Shown: one piece after another, positions 52,944-62,356 of the stretch | Position numbering within the stretch: the first letter of the stretch is position 1 | Layout: each line of letters starts with the position of its first letter | Origin: CAVPCZ01 sp963779225 | GTDB taxonomy: Bacteria > Bacteroidota > Ignavibacteria > UBA10030 > UBA6906 | Length of the DNA stretch: 64,000 nucleotides | Reading direction: 5' to 3' | Assembly (NCBI GenBank): GCA_963779225.1 | Contig: CAVZWW010000003.1 | Span: 3,224,001-3,288,000 of the forward strand | Translations under genes and position numbers: made by a program | The notes under the pieces: generated by a model | What the model was told of the DNA's origin: nothing | Database searches by the model: none | The model's input: the letters and a program-made list of their open reading frames with translations, nothing else

Positions 52944-54959
52944 ATGAAGTCCCATCACCGCAATCTCGTGCTTGCCGTTCTCGTCCTGGCGGGTCAGGCG
53001 TTTTCCCAGGTACCACACATCATGAGTTACCAGGGAATCCTTACAGATGCCTCCGGTACCCCTGTCCCCGACGGCCCCGTTAACCTCACCTTTCGCCTCT
53101 TCGATGCGCCGGCGGGTGGAACAGCGGTCTGGGAGGAGTCACAGCAGGTGGCAGTAAGCAAAGGTGTGTTTAATGCTCTCCTCGGCTCAACGACACCACT
53201 GGACCTTCCGTTTGACAAACCATACTGGTTGAGTGTGATGGTGGGCCAGGGCCTGGAGCTGACGCCACGCGCGCCCCTGTCCGCTTCACCCTACAGCATG
53301 AACTCGCGGACAACCATGGCGGAACCCGGGAACGGACAGGGAATTACGGTCCGTGACCTCGCAGGTGTCGCAACACACGTCCTTCATCAAGATGGTGACA
53401 CCTACCACGCAGGGAAGATGCTGCTCGGCGCGGGCCTTCAGGTTTCTCTCCAGCAACCCGATACCGCCCTCATGGTCGGCGTCGCGGACACTCCAGCACT
53501 GCTCTTCGTGCTTCGACCATCCGGCCAGGGAGGGGGAGGCGTGCACGCCAATGAATTGATCGGGCGGGATCTCGAGAATTCTTCCTCAATCCAACAGGAG
53601 TCCAAGGTGGGCGACCTGCTCGTGCTTGGAGGGGATTTGTCAGTGATCGATGGCGTCACGCAAGAACCAAACAGCGTGGTTGGCCTCGATGGCATCTTAA
53701 CCAAGGGGACCCTTGCGGTTGTCGGGGGACACGGCGACACCGTGGTGGTCTTCCGACCCGACGGCAGCTCTTATCATAGAGGACTGGAAGTGTTCGAGAG
53801 TGGACTGTCTATCACGGGAGTCGGCAAGGGAATTCGTTTTCCGGACGGATCTTTTCAGGGAAGCGCGGGATCGCCCGCTCCTCCCTTCGACGGCATCCTG
53901 ACGGGGAAGGCACTTGTGGTGAAGAACTCATCCGGCGTTGAGGTTTTCCGGGTTGATACCACCGGGACATCGCTGCACAAGGGAGATGAGACGTTTGAAG
54001 GGGATGTGATCCTGAAAGGTCAGGACGGGAAAGGAGCGAAGCTGGTCGACGGGACGGGGGAGACCATAGCGGGGTTCGGTCGGGTGGACCTGGAGACGGG
54101 CCAGCGGATCGGTGTGTACGGGAAAGCGTCAGGACCGGGGGATCTGGCCGGCGCTTTTGAGGGAGACGTGGAAGTCATAGGGGAAGTCTATGCCTCCAGC
54201 TTGCACATCGTGAGAGCACCAGGCGATACGGTCGTGCAGTTCAATGCCGACGGCACTTCACATCACAAAGGGCTGGAGACATACCAGGCAGGACTCCAGA
54301 CGGTGCTCTCCAACGGGAATACCCTGCGGATGAACCCGGCCGAAGGATTGACGCTGAAGACGGCGGGGGGGCAGTTCCGGGGACACATGGATCCGAACGG
54401 GAACGGTCTGTTCGCGGGAAACGTGGGCATCGCCGGGAATCTGAACGTCGGCGGAACGTTGAGCAAGGCAAGCGGATCATTCAAGATCGATCATCCTCTG
54501 GATCCCGCGAACAAGTATCTGTACCACTCGTTCGTCGAATCGCCCGATATGATGAACATCTACAACGGAAACGCAATCCTCGATGGTGCCGGGGAGGCAG
54601 TTGTGGAGCTTCCCGCCTGGTTTGAGGCATTGAACAAGGACTTCCGCTATCAACTGACGGCCATCGGGGCGCCGGGTCCGAATCTGCATGTCGCCGAGAA
54701 GATCAGAGGGAATCACTTCAGGCTTGCCGGTGGCACACCCGGGATGGAGATCTCCTGGCAGGTCACCGGAATCCGGAAAGACGCCTATGCGGAAAAGAAC
54801 CGCATCCCTGTAGAGGAACCAAAACCAATGGCCGAACGAGGGCACTATCTGTATCCGGAAGCCTTTGAGCATTCACGGAAGAATGGAAAACACCACAACG
54901 AAACCTTCCAGGAAACAGGATCCATAATACATCAACCATCATTCACGGAGAAGCCATGA
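52944..54959 (+). CDS. secreted repetitive surface protein, paralogue 1 (671 aa)
   Basis: Signal peptide MKSHHRNLVLAVLVLAGQAFSQ. The next 115 residues (SYQGILTDASGTPVPDGPVNLTFRLFD ... LSASPYSMN) are a domain common in long surface proteins of this group. A repetitive beta region follows, with strands like DTVVVFRPDGSSYHRGLEVF. The C-terminal about 110 residues are a globular cap (FKIDHPLDPANKYLYHSFVESPDMMNIYNG), like the C-terminal domain of phage-tail or collagen-type fibre proteins. No type IX sorting domain. Bases 53886-54686 are identical to the next gene. The stop overlaps that gene's ATG by 4 bp. Confidence 0.75.
   Translation: MKSHHRNLVLAVLVLAGQAFSQVPHIMSYQGILTDASGTPVPDGPVNLTFRLFDAPAGGTAVWEESQQVAVSKGVFNALLGSTTPLDLPFDKPYWLSVMVGQGLELTPRAPLSASPYSMNSRTTMAEPGNGQGITVRDLAGVATHVLHQDGDTYHAGKMLLGAGLQVSLQQPDTALMVGVADTPALLFVLRPSGQGGGGVHANELIGRDLENSSSIQQESKVGDLLVLGGDLSVIDGVTQEPNSVVGLDGILTKGTLAVVGGHGDTVVVFRPDGSSYHRGLEVFESGLSITGVGKGIRFPDGSFQGSAGSPAPPFDGILTGKALVVKNSSGVEVFRVDTTGTSLHKGDETFEGDVILKGQDGKGAKLVDGTGETIAGFGRVDLETGQRIGVYGKASGPGDLAGAFEGDVEVIGEVYASSLHIVRAPGDTVVQFNADGTSHHKGLETYQAGLQTVLSNGNTLRMNPAEGLTLKTAGGQFRGHMDPNGNGLFAGNVGIAGNLNVGGTLSKASGSFKIDHPLDPANKYLYHSFVESPDMMNIYNGNAILDGAGEAVVELPAWFEALNKDFRYQLTAIGAPGPNLHVAEKIRGNHFRLAGGTPGMEISWQVTGIRKDAYAEKNRIPVEEPKPMAERGHYLYPEAFEHSRKNGKHHNETFQETGSIIHQPSFTEKP
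53886..54686 (+). repeat. 801-bp direct repeat, copy 1
   Basis: Identical by eye to 56096-56896 (offset 2210). It encodes the FDGILTGKALVVKNSS ... LTAIGAPGPNL part of two adjacent paralogues. Confidence 0.85.
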
Positions 54960-57142
54960 GAGAAAAGCTGGCGATATTGGTGACTCTTTGCGGCATGTGC
55001 ATGTCCTACGTGCATGCCCAAATTCCCCTCACATTGAACTACCAGGGAGTGCTGACAGATGGAAACGGCAGTGCCATTGCCGATGGGGATGTCACATTGA
55101 CCTTCCGGCTCTTCGATGTTGCAGCCGGCGGTACCGCGCTCTGGCAGGAGGCACAACAAGTAGCCGTGAACAAAGGGGTCTTCAACGCGATCCTCGGGAG
55201 CACGACTCCCTTGAATCTCCCCTTTGACAAGCAGTACTGGCTCGGGATCACCGTGGGCCAGGGCACAGAACTTGCCCCGCGCGTGGTGCTCTCGGCGTCA
55301 CCGTACAGTCTGAACAGTCACTCCACGGTCGCGGAGCCCGCCCCGGGACAGGGTCTGACGATCAGAGACGCACAGGGGAATGCGACGCATGTCTTTGATG
55401 CCGGCGGAGGGGCACTGCACACGGCAAAGACCACGCTCAGGATGCCTCCGTCTGCCGGGGGCGACACTGCGCTGGTCATCCGCACAAGCGAGGGACCGGC
55501 CCTGTTTGCTGTTCGAACTGATTCGGGTTCAGCCCCGCTGGCGACTGCGCGTGTCTCCAAGCCAACGGATGGATATATTTTCAATTTTGCCATCGGTGGC
55601 TACTCTGAAAGTGGAGATGGCGTGTTCGGGGAAACGGTAAGCGGCCGGGGGGTGGTCGGCTACGCGGAGTCGGGCATTGGTACAAGAGGTTTTTCCACAA
55701 GCGGTGACGGTGTTGTGGGCAGTTCTGAGTCGAAGAGAGGCGTAGTGGGGACCTCCACATCAGGTGCTGGTGTGGTGGGTGTTTCAGGAACATACATCGG
55801 GGTTTCCGGTACCTCCACTTCGAGTACTGGTGTGCAGGGCAGTTCAGGAACAAACATCGGGGTTGCCGGTACCTCCACTTCGAGTACTGGTGTGCAGGGC
55901 AGTTCAGAAACCGGGATCGGCACCACCGGCATATCGACATCGGGAATCGGCTTGTTTGGGAAAGGCAGCCCCGCAGGAGTGTTCGACGGTGAAGTCAGAA
56001 TCACCACCGTGAATCCGGATCCGACGCAGGAGAGATTTCTAGTCTGGTCGAGTGACCAGAAGGTGCACTATCGAAGCCTCCCGACGGCAAGCACATTCGA
56101 CGGCATCCTGACGGGGAAGGCACTTGTGGTGAAGAACTCATCCGGCGTTGAGGTTTTCCGGGTTGATACCACCGGGACATCGCTGCACAAGGGAGATGAG
56201 ACGTTTGAAGGGGATGTGATCCTGAAAGGTCAGGACGGGAAAGGAGCGAAGCTGGTCGACGGGACGGGGGAGACCATAGCGGGGTTCGGTCGGGTGGACC
56301 TGGAGACGGGCCAGCGGATCGGTGTGTACGGGAAAGCGTCAGGACCGGGGGATCTGGCCGGCGCTTTTGAGGGAGACGTGGAAGTCATAGGGGAAGTCTA
56401 TGCCTCCAGCTTGCACATCGTGAGAGCACCAGGCGATACGGTCGTGCAGTTCAATGCCGACGGCACTTCACATCACAAAGGGCTGGAGACATACCAGGCA
56501 GGACTCCAGACGGTGCTCTCCAACGGGAATACCCTGCGGATGAACCCGGCCGAAGGATTGACGCTGAAGACGGCGGGGGGGCAGTTCCGGGGACACATGG
56601 ATCCGAACGGGAACGGTCTGTTCGCGGGAAACGTGGGCATCGCCGGGAATCTGAACGTCGGCGGAACGTTGAGCAAGGCAAGCGGATCATTCAAGATCGA
56701 TCATCCTCTGGATCCCGCGAACAAGTATCTGTACCACTCGTTCGTCGAATCGCCCGATATGATGAACATCTACAACGGAAACGCAATCCTCGATGGTGCC
56801 GGGGAGGCAGTTGTGGAGCTTCCCGCCTGGTTTGAGGCATTGAACAAGGACTTCCGCTATCAACTGACGGCCATCGGGGCGCCGGGTCCGAATCTGTATA
56901 TCGCCGGAGAGATCAGTGGCAATCACTTCAGGATAGGCGGTGGCACCGTCGGTCAGAAGGTCTCCTGGCAGGTCACCGGAATCCGGAAAGACGCCTATGC
57001 GGAAAAGAACCGCATCCCTGTAGAGGAACCAAAACCAATGGCCGAACGAGGGCACTATCTGTATCCGGGGGCATTCGGTCTTCCACCGGAGATGGGTATC
57101 GACATCACATCTTCTTCACACCGCGACGAGAAGAACCAATGA
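54956..57142 (+). CDS. secreted repetitive surface protein, paralogue 2 (728 aa)
   Basis: Signal peptide MREKLAILVTLCGMCMSYVHAQ, then the same N-terminal domain as its neighbour (LNYQGVLTDGNGSAIADGDVTLTFRLFD). Residues about 210-340 are unique: a Gly/Ser/Thr-rich solenoid of roughly 20-residue repeats (GTSTSSTGVQGSSGTNIGV). From residue 381 on, the protein is identical to paralogue 1 for 267 residues, then diverges only slightly. The cap domain is the same. It starts inside the previous stop and ends overlapping the next gene's ATG by 4 bp. Function is probably structural on the cell surface. Confidence 0.78.
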   Translation: MREKLAILVTLCGMCMSYVHAQIPLTLNYQGVLTDGNGSAIADGDVTLTFRLFDVAAGGTALWQEAQQVAVNKGVFNAILGSTTPLNLPFDKQYWLGITVGQGTELAPRVVLSASPYSLNSHSTVAEPAPGQGLTIRDAQGNATHVFDAGGGALHTAKTTLRMPPSAGGDTALVIRTSEGPALFAVRTDSGSAPLATARVSKPTDGYIFNFAIGGYSESGDGVFGETVSGRGVVGYAESGIGTRGFSTSGDGVVGSSESKRGVVGTSTSGAGVVGVSGTYIGVSGTSTSSTGVQGSSGTNIGVAGTSTSSTGVQGSSETGIGTTGISTSGIGLFGKGSPAGVFDGEVRITTVNPDPTQERFLVWSSDQKVHYRSLPTASTFDGILTGKALVVKNSSGVEVFRVDTTGTSLHKGDETFEGDVILKGQDGKGAKLVDGTGETIAGFGRVDLETGQRIGVYGKASGPGDLAGAFEGDVEVIGEVYASSLHIVRAPGDTVVQFNADGTSHHKGLETYQAGLQTVLSNGNTLRMNPAEGLTLKTAGGQFRGHMDPNGNGLFAGNVGIAGNLNVGGTLSKASGSFKIDHPLDPANKYLYHSFVESPDMMNIYNGNAILDGAGEAVVELPAWFEALNKDFRYQLTAIGAPGPNLYIAGEISGNHFRIGGGTVGQKVSWQVTGIRKDAYAEKNRIPVEEPKPMAERGHYLYPGAFGLPPEMGIDITSSSHRDEKNQ
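55741..55920 (+). repeat. 60-bp tandem repeat inside paralogue 2
   Basis: Three 60-bp units; the last two (55801-55860 and 55861-55920) differ at few positions. They encode the GTSTSSTGVQGSS solenoid and could expand or contract by slippage. Confidence 0.7.
56096..56896 (+). repeat. 801-bp direct repeat, copy 2
   Basis: Identical by eye to 53886-54686. Downstream another shared block (about 56963-57068) is also near-identical after a short diverged patch. Confidence 0.85.
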
Positions 57143-57672
57143 ACACGAAATCATCTGCATGGCGGGGCATCGTGTGTCTCCTCTTCTGTTGCACCGGACT
57201 CCTGAGTGCACAGTCTGTCGGAATTTCGCACTGGACGTTCGCCGGTGGTGGCGGGCTGAGCACGAATGCGGACTATCGCATGCTAAGTACCGTAGCCCAG
57301 CCGGCGATCGGAAAGAGCCAGAACACCGGGAATATTCACCATGCGGGTTTCTGGTATCCTGTGCAGAGATTCGTTACCGCAGTGGACCAACCGGTGAACA
57401 ATATCCCAGCAGTATACGGCCTGGAGCAGAATTATCCCAATCCCTTCAATCCATCAACCACGATTCGCTACGGTTTACCTGACCAGTCGGACGTCACGTT
57501 GACGGTCTTCAACACTCTCGGCCAGCAGGTCGCGCAACTCATTCAGGGAGAGCAAGAAGCCGGTTATCACGAGGTCAGATTCGAGTGCGGCGGGCTGTCC
57601 AGCGGTGTGTATTTCTACCGGTTGAAGGCACGGGATTTCATGGAGACGAAGAGAATGTTGGTTTTGAAGTAG
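57139..57672 (+). CDS. small secreted protein with type IX sorting domain (177 aa)
   Basis: Signal peptide (GIVCLLFCCTGLLSAQ) and a 45-residue spacer (ISHWTFAGGGGLSTNADYRMLSTVAQPAIGKSQ, resembling the start of a family where a short domain precedes a sorting tail). The sorting domain NYPNPFNPSTTIRYGLP ... SGVYFYRLKARDFMETKRMLVLK fills the last 83 residues. Its ATG overlaps the stop of paralogue 2, so the three genes (52944-57672) are translationally coupled. A small carrier of this kind could be an anchor or partner for the two fibre-like proteins, which lack sorting domains of their own. Confidence 0.82.
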   Translation: MNTKSSAWRGIVCLLFCCTGLLSAQSVGISHWTFAGGGGLSTNADYRMLSTVAQPAIGKSQNTGNIHHAGFWYPVQRFVTAVDQPVNNIPAVYGLEQNYPNPFNPSTTIRYGLPDQSDVTLTVFNTLGQQVAQLIQGEQEAGYHEVRFECGGLSSGVYFYRLKARDFMETKRMLVLK

Positions 57673-58220
57673 AACATAGCTACTCTGTTCATGATTCTGT
57701 CGGGGGGGGGCTCTGCGTCAGGTTCCGACGTCGGTTGAGTCCCGGTTATGTCGAGTCAGGCCGGCATCCCCGGTGCAGAGGAGTCACACCTCATGGCGGA
57801 TTCGTCTGTCTGTTCTCCGTGGGGCGTGACCCTGTGCAAGGCCATCGGTGCGTCAAGAGTGTTCCCCGCCAATTCGCCCCCTCACTGGTTCTCTGCAATA
57901 CCTTCCCTGAACATTCCCTTACCCTGATACGCGGGTAAATGATGTTGGTGGACAGACGCAAACGCCGGATCCAATTCAAATGCTCTCTTGCGTGCTCGAT
58001 CGCGCTGGATTCTGGAGAAAATCTGTGTACCTTACACCGTTAGTGGTCCCGTCGTATCGACGCGAAAGGCGGCCGGCGGAGATGGCGCAGTCATCGTAGC
58101 GAACACAGAGGGGACCATTGCCGTCAGGGATGAGGCATCCTGTGCCAGAGAATAGCCCGCGCCCCATCATCTCAGCGCATCGTGACGTATATACAACGAA
58201 CCTCCTGGAGCACGCAACAC
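57673..58220. other. non-coding gap
   Basis: Contains a ten-G run near 57702. No supported gene or clear terminator. Confidence 0.35.
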
Positions 58221-59888
58221 ATGAAACACATATTGCTTGTCGCCCTATCTCTCCTGGCATTGAGCGGCACCCGCGCACAATCACGCGCCGATTTGATCCT
58301 CCTGAACGGAAAGATCTGGACGGTCAATCCGAAGCAGCCGGAGGCGGAAGCCGTGGCGTGTATTGGCAACACCATCGTTGCCGTGGGCACGACCAACGAG
58401 ATTAAGGCGTGGGCAGGGGAGAAAACCCGCATCATCGATCTGGCGGGCAAACGTGTCGTACCCGGGTTCAACGACGCACACGTGCATTTCTACTCCGGCG
58501 GCGCCAATCTCAGCAGCGTTCAGCTGCGTGCTGTGAAGTCGGACAAGGAATTTGCGCAGCACATACGGGCATTTGCCGCACGCATTCCGAAAGGGCGGTG
58601 GATCACCGGAGGCGACTGGGATCATGAAGCGTGGACCCCACCGCACCTGCCGACACGTTCGATGATCGACGACGCGACACCGGAACATCCGGTGTTCGTG
58701 AATCGCCTGGACGGACATATGGCTCTCGCCAACTCACTTGCACTCAAGCTTGCCGGAATCACGAAGGACACACCCGACCCGCCGGGCGGAACCATTGTCA
58801 GAGACGCACACGGCGAGCCCACCGGAGTCCTCAAGGATGCGGCAATGGACCCCGTCTACCGTGTAATCCCCGACGATACGCAGGACGAGATAATGGACGC
58901 CGTACGCGCCGCGATGCGCTCTGCCGCCGAGAACGGCGTTACCAGCATCCAGGATATGTCGGCATCGCGTGCTGTTCTGACCGCCTACCAGGATCTCCTC
59001 GCCCGGAACGAACTGACCGTGCGCATCTACGGATTCCAGCCTCTTGCTTCCTGGAAACGCCAGGCTTCAGTCGGGCTGCGCGCCGGCTTCGGCAACGAGA
59101 AGTTAAAGATCGGCGGGATGAAAGGGTTTGCCGACGGATCGCTCGGCTCGACGACGGCGCTCTTTTACTCGCCATACGACGACGCACCGTCTACATCCGG
59201 TCTCCCCAGTGAAGAGATGATACCCGAAAGCAAGATGCTCGCCAACATCATCGGCGCCGACAGTGCCGCTCTGCAGATCGGGATTCACGCAATCGGCGAT
59301 CGCGCCAATCACATTATCCTTGATATGTTCGATCGTGCCGTGAAACACAACGGTGTTCGCGACAGACGATTCCGCATCGAGCACGCACAACATCTCCAGA
59401 GGCAAGACATTGCGTCATTCGCACACCAGGGCGTCATTGCATCTATGCAACCGTACCATGCGATCGACGACGGCCGGTGGGCGGAAAAACGAATCGGCCT
59501 AGAACGAGCAAAGGGAACGTATGCATTCCGTTCGCTGCTCGATGCGGGTGTCATCCTCGCATTCGGTTCCGACTGGTCGGTGGCACCGATGGACCCGCTC
59601 ATGGGAATCTACGCTGCAGTCACGCGGAGAACGCTCGACGGAAAACATCCCGACGGGTGGATCCCGGAGCAAAAGATCAGCGTTGCCGAAGCCATCAAGG
59701 CCTTCACATTGGGGCCGGCGTTTGCCTCGTTCGACGAAGGAATCAAAGGGTCGATCGAGACCGGAAAACTTGCCGACATGGTCGTCCTTTCCGACGACAT
59801 TTTCCAGATGAAACCGTCATTGTTGAATACTGCCAGGGTCTTGACGACAATCTTCGACGGCCGCGTGGTCTACGATCGGGTTCAATAA
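58221..59888 (+). CDS. secreted metal-dependent amidohydrolase (YtcJ-like, Amidohydro_3)
   Basis: 555 residues from the ATG at 58221 with a signal peptide (MKHILLVALSLLALSGTRA). Amidohydrolase_3 order: ADLILLNGKIWTV, VVPGFNDAHVHFYSGG with the first metal ligands (His-x-His), GDWDHE, NRLDGHMALANS, GMKGFADGSLGSTTA, QIGIHAIGDRANHIILD (His), FRIEHAQHL, and FGSDWSVAPMDPL with the final Asp. It ends GSIETGKLADMVVLSDD...VLTTIFDGRVVYDR. The substrate in this subgroup is usually an N-acyl or N-formyl amide but is not fixed. It is monocistronic. Confidence 0.92.
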   Translation: MKHILLVALSLLALSGTRAQSRADLILLNGKIWTVNPKQPEAEAVACIGNTIVAVGTTNEIKAWAGEKTRIIDLAGKRVVPGFNDAHVHFYSGGANLSSVQLRAVKSDKEFAQHIRAFAARIPKGRWITGGDWDHEAWTPPHLPTRSMIDDATPEHPVFVNRLDGHMALANSLALKLAGITKDTPDPPGGTIVRDAHGEPTGVLKDAAMDPVYRVIPDDTQDEIMDAVRAAMRSAAENGVTSIQDMSASRAVLTAYQDLLARNELTVRIYGFQPLASWKRQASVGLRAGFGNEKLKIGGMKGFADGSLGSTTALFYSPYDDAPSTSGLPSEEMIPESKMLANIIGADSAALQIGIHAIGDRANHIILDMFDRAVKHNGVRDRRFRIEHAQHLQRQDIASFAHQGVIASMQPYHAIDDGRWAEKRIGLERAKGTYAFRSLLDAGVILAFGSDWSVAPMDPLMGIYAAVTRRTLDGKHPDGWIPEQKISVAEAIKAFTLGPAFASFDEGIKGSIETGKLADMVVLSDDIFQMKPSLLNTARVLTTIFDGRVVYDRVQ

Positions 59889-60105
59889 TCCACAGGTCGG
59901 AATAGGAAGAGATCTCCCGCTTCGAACGGGAAGAAGAAGCCATGTCTTCGCTGAATCATCCAAGCATCGCTACCATCTTTGATGTCGATGAAGTGGATGG
60001 ACAGAAATTCCTGGTCCTGGAATACCTTGCCGCCACGCACATTACACACACTGACTCAATCGAGGGATCAGTGCGCCACCCTTAGCCCATCCCGGAGAAT
60101 CAACC

Positions 60106-60675
60106 ATGAGAACAACCCGGTTGATGAGTTGGGTCAACATCAAACCATGGCTCACCGGAGCCCTGCTCTCCACAGTTGCGATGTTGCTGGGATATGAGCT
60201 GGGCAGTGAGGCTGCCAGGCGACTGGGTGGCGAACCTGGAATATGGGCGCGCCTGGCTAAGGGATTTCTCTGGGGTGCTGTTCTAGCCGGCCTGCAATGG
60301 CCTATTGTCCGGGCGGCCGGCGTGCTCCCTGTACGGTTCCTGGTGGCGAGCGCTGTGGGTCTTGCCGTAGGTTATCCACTTGGACAGACCATCCAGGGCA
60401 TCTTCGTGCACAATTGGGGCTTGCACTGGACAGGATACTGGCTGGGAGTTGCTACGTTCGGGTTGTCTCTGGGCGTGCCACAATGGTGGATATTCCGTCG
60501 GCACCTGAAACGCGCAAACCTCTGGGTCTTGTTCAGCGTGGCAGGATGGATGCTGACAGGTTTGATGTGGCTCAGTGGGGCGAGGGCCGGTTTCGAGTAC
60601 GGTATTGTAACCGGTCTGGGTCTCGTGTGGCTTGTGCGTTCCCGGCCCCCCGACTTCAAGAATGCAGGGGCGTAA
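60106..60675 (+). CDS. multi-pass membrane protein of unknown function (189 aa)
   Basis: CCGGAGAATCAACC precedes the ATG. It has about six hydrophobic segments: ALLSTVAMLLGYELG, FLWGAVLAGLQW, FLVASAVGLAVGYPLGQTI, YWLGVATFGLSLGVPQWWIF, LWVLFSVAGWMLTGLMW and YGIVTGLGLVWLV. Small glycine-rich helices with QWPIVR and PQWWIFRRHL repeats look like an internal duplication. No family recognised. It is followed 44 bp later by a small zinc-ribbon protein. Confidence 0.65.
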   Translation: MRTTRLMSWVNIKPWLTGALLSTVAMLLGYELGSEAARRLGGEPGIWARLAKGFLWGAVLAGLQWPIVRAAGVLPVRFLVASAVGLAVGYPLGQTIQGIFVHNWGLHWTGYWLGVATFGLSLGVPQWWIFRRHLKRANLWVLFSVAGWMLTGLMWLSGARAGFEYGIVTGLGLVWLVRSRPPDFKNAGA

Positions 60676-60719
60676 ACAGATCGATGAGATGGTCAGTAGC
60701 AATCAATGAGGACAGGGCT

Positions 60720-60899
60720 ATGCTGCCGGTTGAAGAAAAGACTGACGTGTATCCGCTTTGCCCGCATTGCACCAAAGAATTGACCGGTATCTGGTACCGT
60801 GCATTACAGAGTGTCTTCGGAAGACGCTACATCTACTTCTGTCCTGACTGCAGGAAGGTGCTTGGGGTATCCCATCGGAAGGGTTTCTGGATGGGCTAA
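60720..60899 (+). CDS. small zinc-ribbon protein (59 aa)
   Basis: ATG at 60720 with TGAGGACAGGGCT upstream. Two Cys-x2-Cys knuckles (LCPHC and FCPDC) separated by 28 residues form a zinc ribbon; the C-terminus KVLGVSHRKGFWMG looks strongly constrained. Too short to appear as its own frame, since a longer overlapping one starts at 60297. Probably conserved in related bacteria; function unknown. Confidence 0.6.
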   Translation: MLPVEEKTDVYPLCPHCTKELTGIWYRALQSVFGRRYIYFCPDCRKVLGVSHRKGFWMG

Positions 60900-61216
60900 A
60901 ACGCGTGAAGTCCTGGTGCGTACGCGTGAAAGCGTGTAGATGGTGCATTCACCGTCATGGACTGACCCGGCGCTCGGGTCGGATCGGTTCGTTTTCACCA
61001 TGATCACGGCAGGCGCTCTTTTGACTTTACACCGGCTGAATGATATATTTCAACTGGCTTATGTAGTCGTCGATATTGCGCCTCAGCCGGGTGCCTGAGT
61101 CTGTTCCCCTCCCCGTAGCCCCCAGTTCCCCGTTGAACGATGCTGGAAAGGCAATGATCAGGGATATCGTAATCGGACGTACACCAACGCGCTGGTAAGA
61201 GAAAGTACTCCACACA
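60900..61216. other. non-coding gap upstream of proB
   Basis: Contains a short gaagtcctggtgcgtac segment faintly like a tRNA end. No gene and no clear promoter. Confidence 0.35.
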
Positions 61217-62356
61217 ATGCATCGACTCGAGGGCATACTGCACCCCCGGAATACGATCGTCATCAAGATCGGCACCAATCTGCTGACTGACACGCTGAAG
61301 GGAATTAACCGGGACCGCATTGCCGAGCTCGCCCGGGATGTGGCCCATCTCCAGTCTCTTGGGAGCCGCGTGGCTCTCGTCAGCTCCGGAGCGATCGGTG
61401 CCGGAGTGTCGGCGCTTCACCTCAAGAAACGCCCCAGAACAATTCCCGAACAACAGGCCACCGCGGCCATCGGACAACCCATCCTCATGGAAGCGTATCA
61501 AGCCGCCTTCCAGAAACAGGGGCGCACCGTTGCTCAAATACTTCTAACGAAAGATGATTTCGTCAACAGAACACGCTATATGAATGCCAGGAATACCCTG
61601 AACGTGCTCTTTGACAAGGGGGTTGTTCCGATCATCAACGAGAACGACTCTGTCGCCGTCGACGAGATAAAGCTCGGTGACAATGACAACCTGTCCGCCC
61701 TCGTGGCCAATCTCATCCAGGGAGACCTGCTGATCATCCTGAGTGATGTCGACGGGCTGTATTCGGACGATCCGACACAAAACACCAGTGCGGCGCTGAT
61801 TCCCGTGGTCGAAAAGATCACGGCGGACATTGAAAAGCTGGCGAAGAATACCAGGGGTGAACTGAGCACCGGGGGTATGATCACGAAGATTCAAGCGGCG
61901 AAACGATGTGCGTCGTCCGGCATCGCGATGATTATCACCAACGGGAACAATCCCCGGGCACTCCGCGACGTGTTTTCGGGCGATTTCAAGGGCACGCTGT
62001 TTCTTCCGGGCGGGAGCCGGCTCAGCGTGCGGAAGAAGTGGATAGGATTTGTGTCGCATGCGAAAGGATCCGTCTCCATTGACGACGGAGCCAGGACGGC
62101 GTTGCTCGCAAAGCACAAAAGTCTCCTCCCTTCGGGCATTCTTGAAATCTCCGGAGAATTCCGGGCGAATGATACCATCACCGTCTGTGACGCCCGGGGA
62201 CATGAAATCGCGAGAGGGGTCACGCACTATTCATCAGCGGACCTTGGTAGGATCCGGGGAAGAAAAAGCAGTGAGATCGCAAGGATACTCGGACGCGATT
62301 CCGGCGACGAAGTCATCCACAAAGACAATCTTGTCATCATCACCGGGAGCCTATGA
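61217..62356 (+). CDS. proB: glutamate 5-kinase
   Basis: 379 residues. The amino-acid-kinase domain has NTIVIKIGTNLL, ALVSSGAIGAGV, QATAAIGQPILM, IINENDSVAVDEIKLGDNDNLSALVANL and LSDVDGLYSDDP. GELSTGGMITKIQAAKRCASSGIAMIITNG follows. Residues from about 275 form the PUA domain (RKKWIGFVSHAKGSVSIDDGA ... DLGRIRGRKSSEI), so this is the long, PUA-containing form regulated by proline. It makes gamma-glutamyl phosphate, the first step of proline synthesis. Its stop overlaps the proA ATG by 4 bp. Confidence 0.96.
   Translation: MHRLEGILHPRNTIVIKIGTNLLTDTLKGINRDRIAELARDVAHLQSLGSRVALVSSGAIGAGVSALHLKKRPRTIPEQQATAAIGQPILMEAYQAAFQKQGRTVAQILLTKDDFVNRTRYMNARNTLNVLFDKGVVPIINENDSVAVDEIKLGDNDNLSALVANLIQGDLLIILSDVDGLYSDDPTQNTSAALIPVVEKITADIEKLAKNTRGELSTGGMITKIQAAKRCASSGIAMIITNGNNPRALRDVFSGDFKGTLFLPGGSRLSVRKKWIGFVSHAKGSVSIDDGARTALLAKHKSLLPSGILEISGEFRANDTITVCDARGHEIARGVTHYSSADLGRIRGRKSSEIARILGRDSGDEVIHKDNLVIITGSL

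Noticed and set aside
60900..60930. Possible seventh tRNA remnant (gaagtcctggtgcgtac)
   Set aside because: Only about 12 bases resemble a T-arm and acceptor; no anticodon part.
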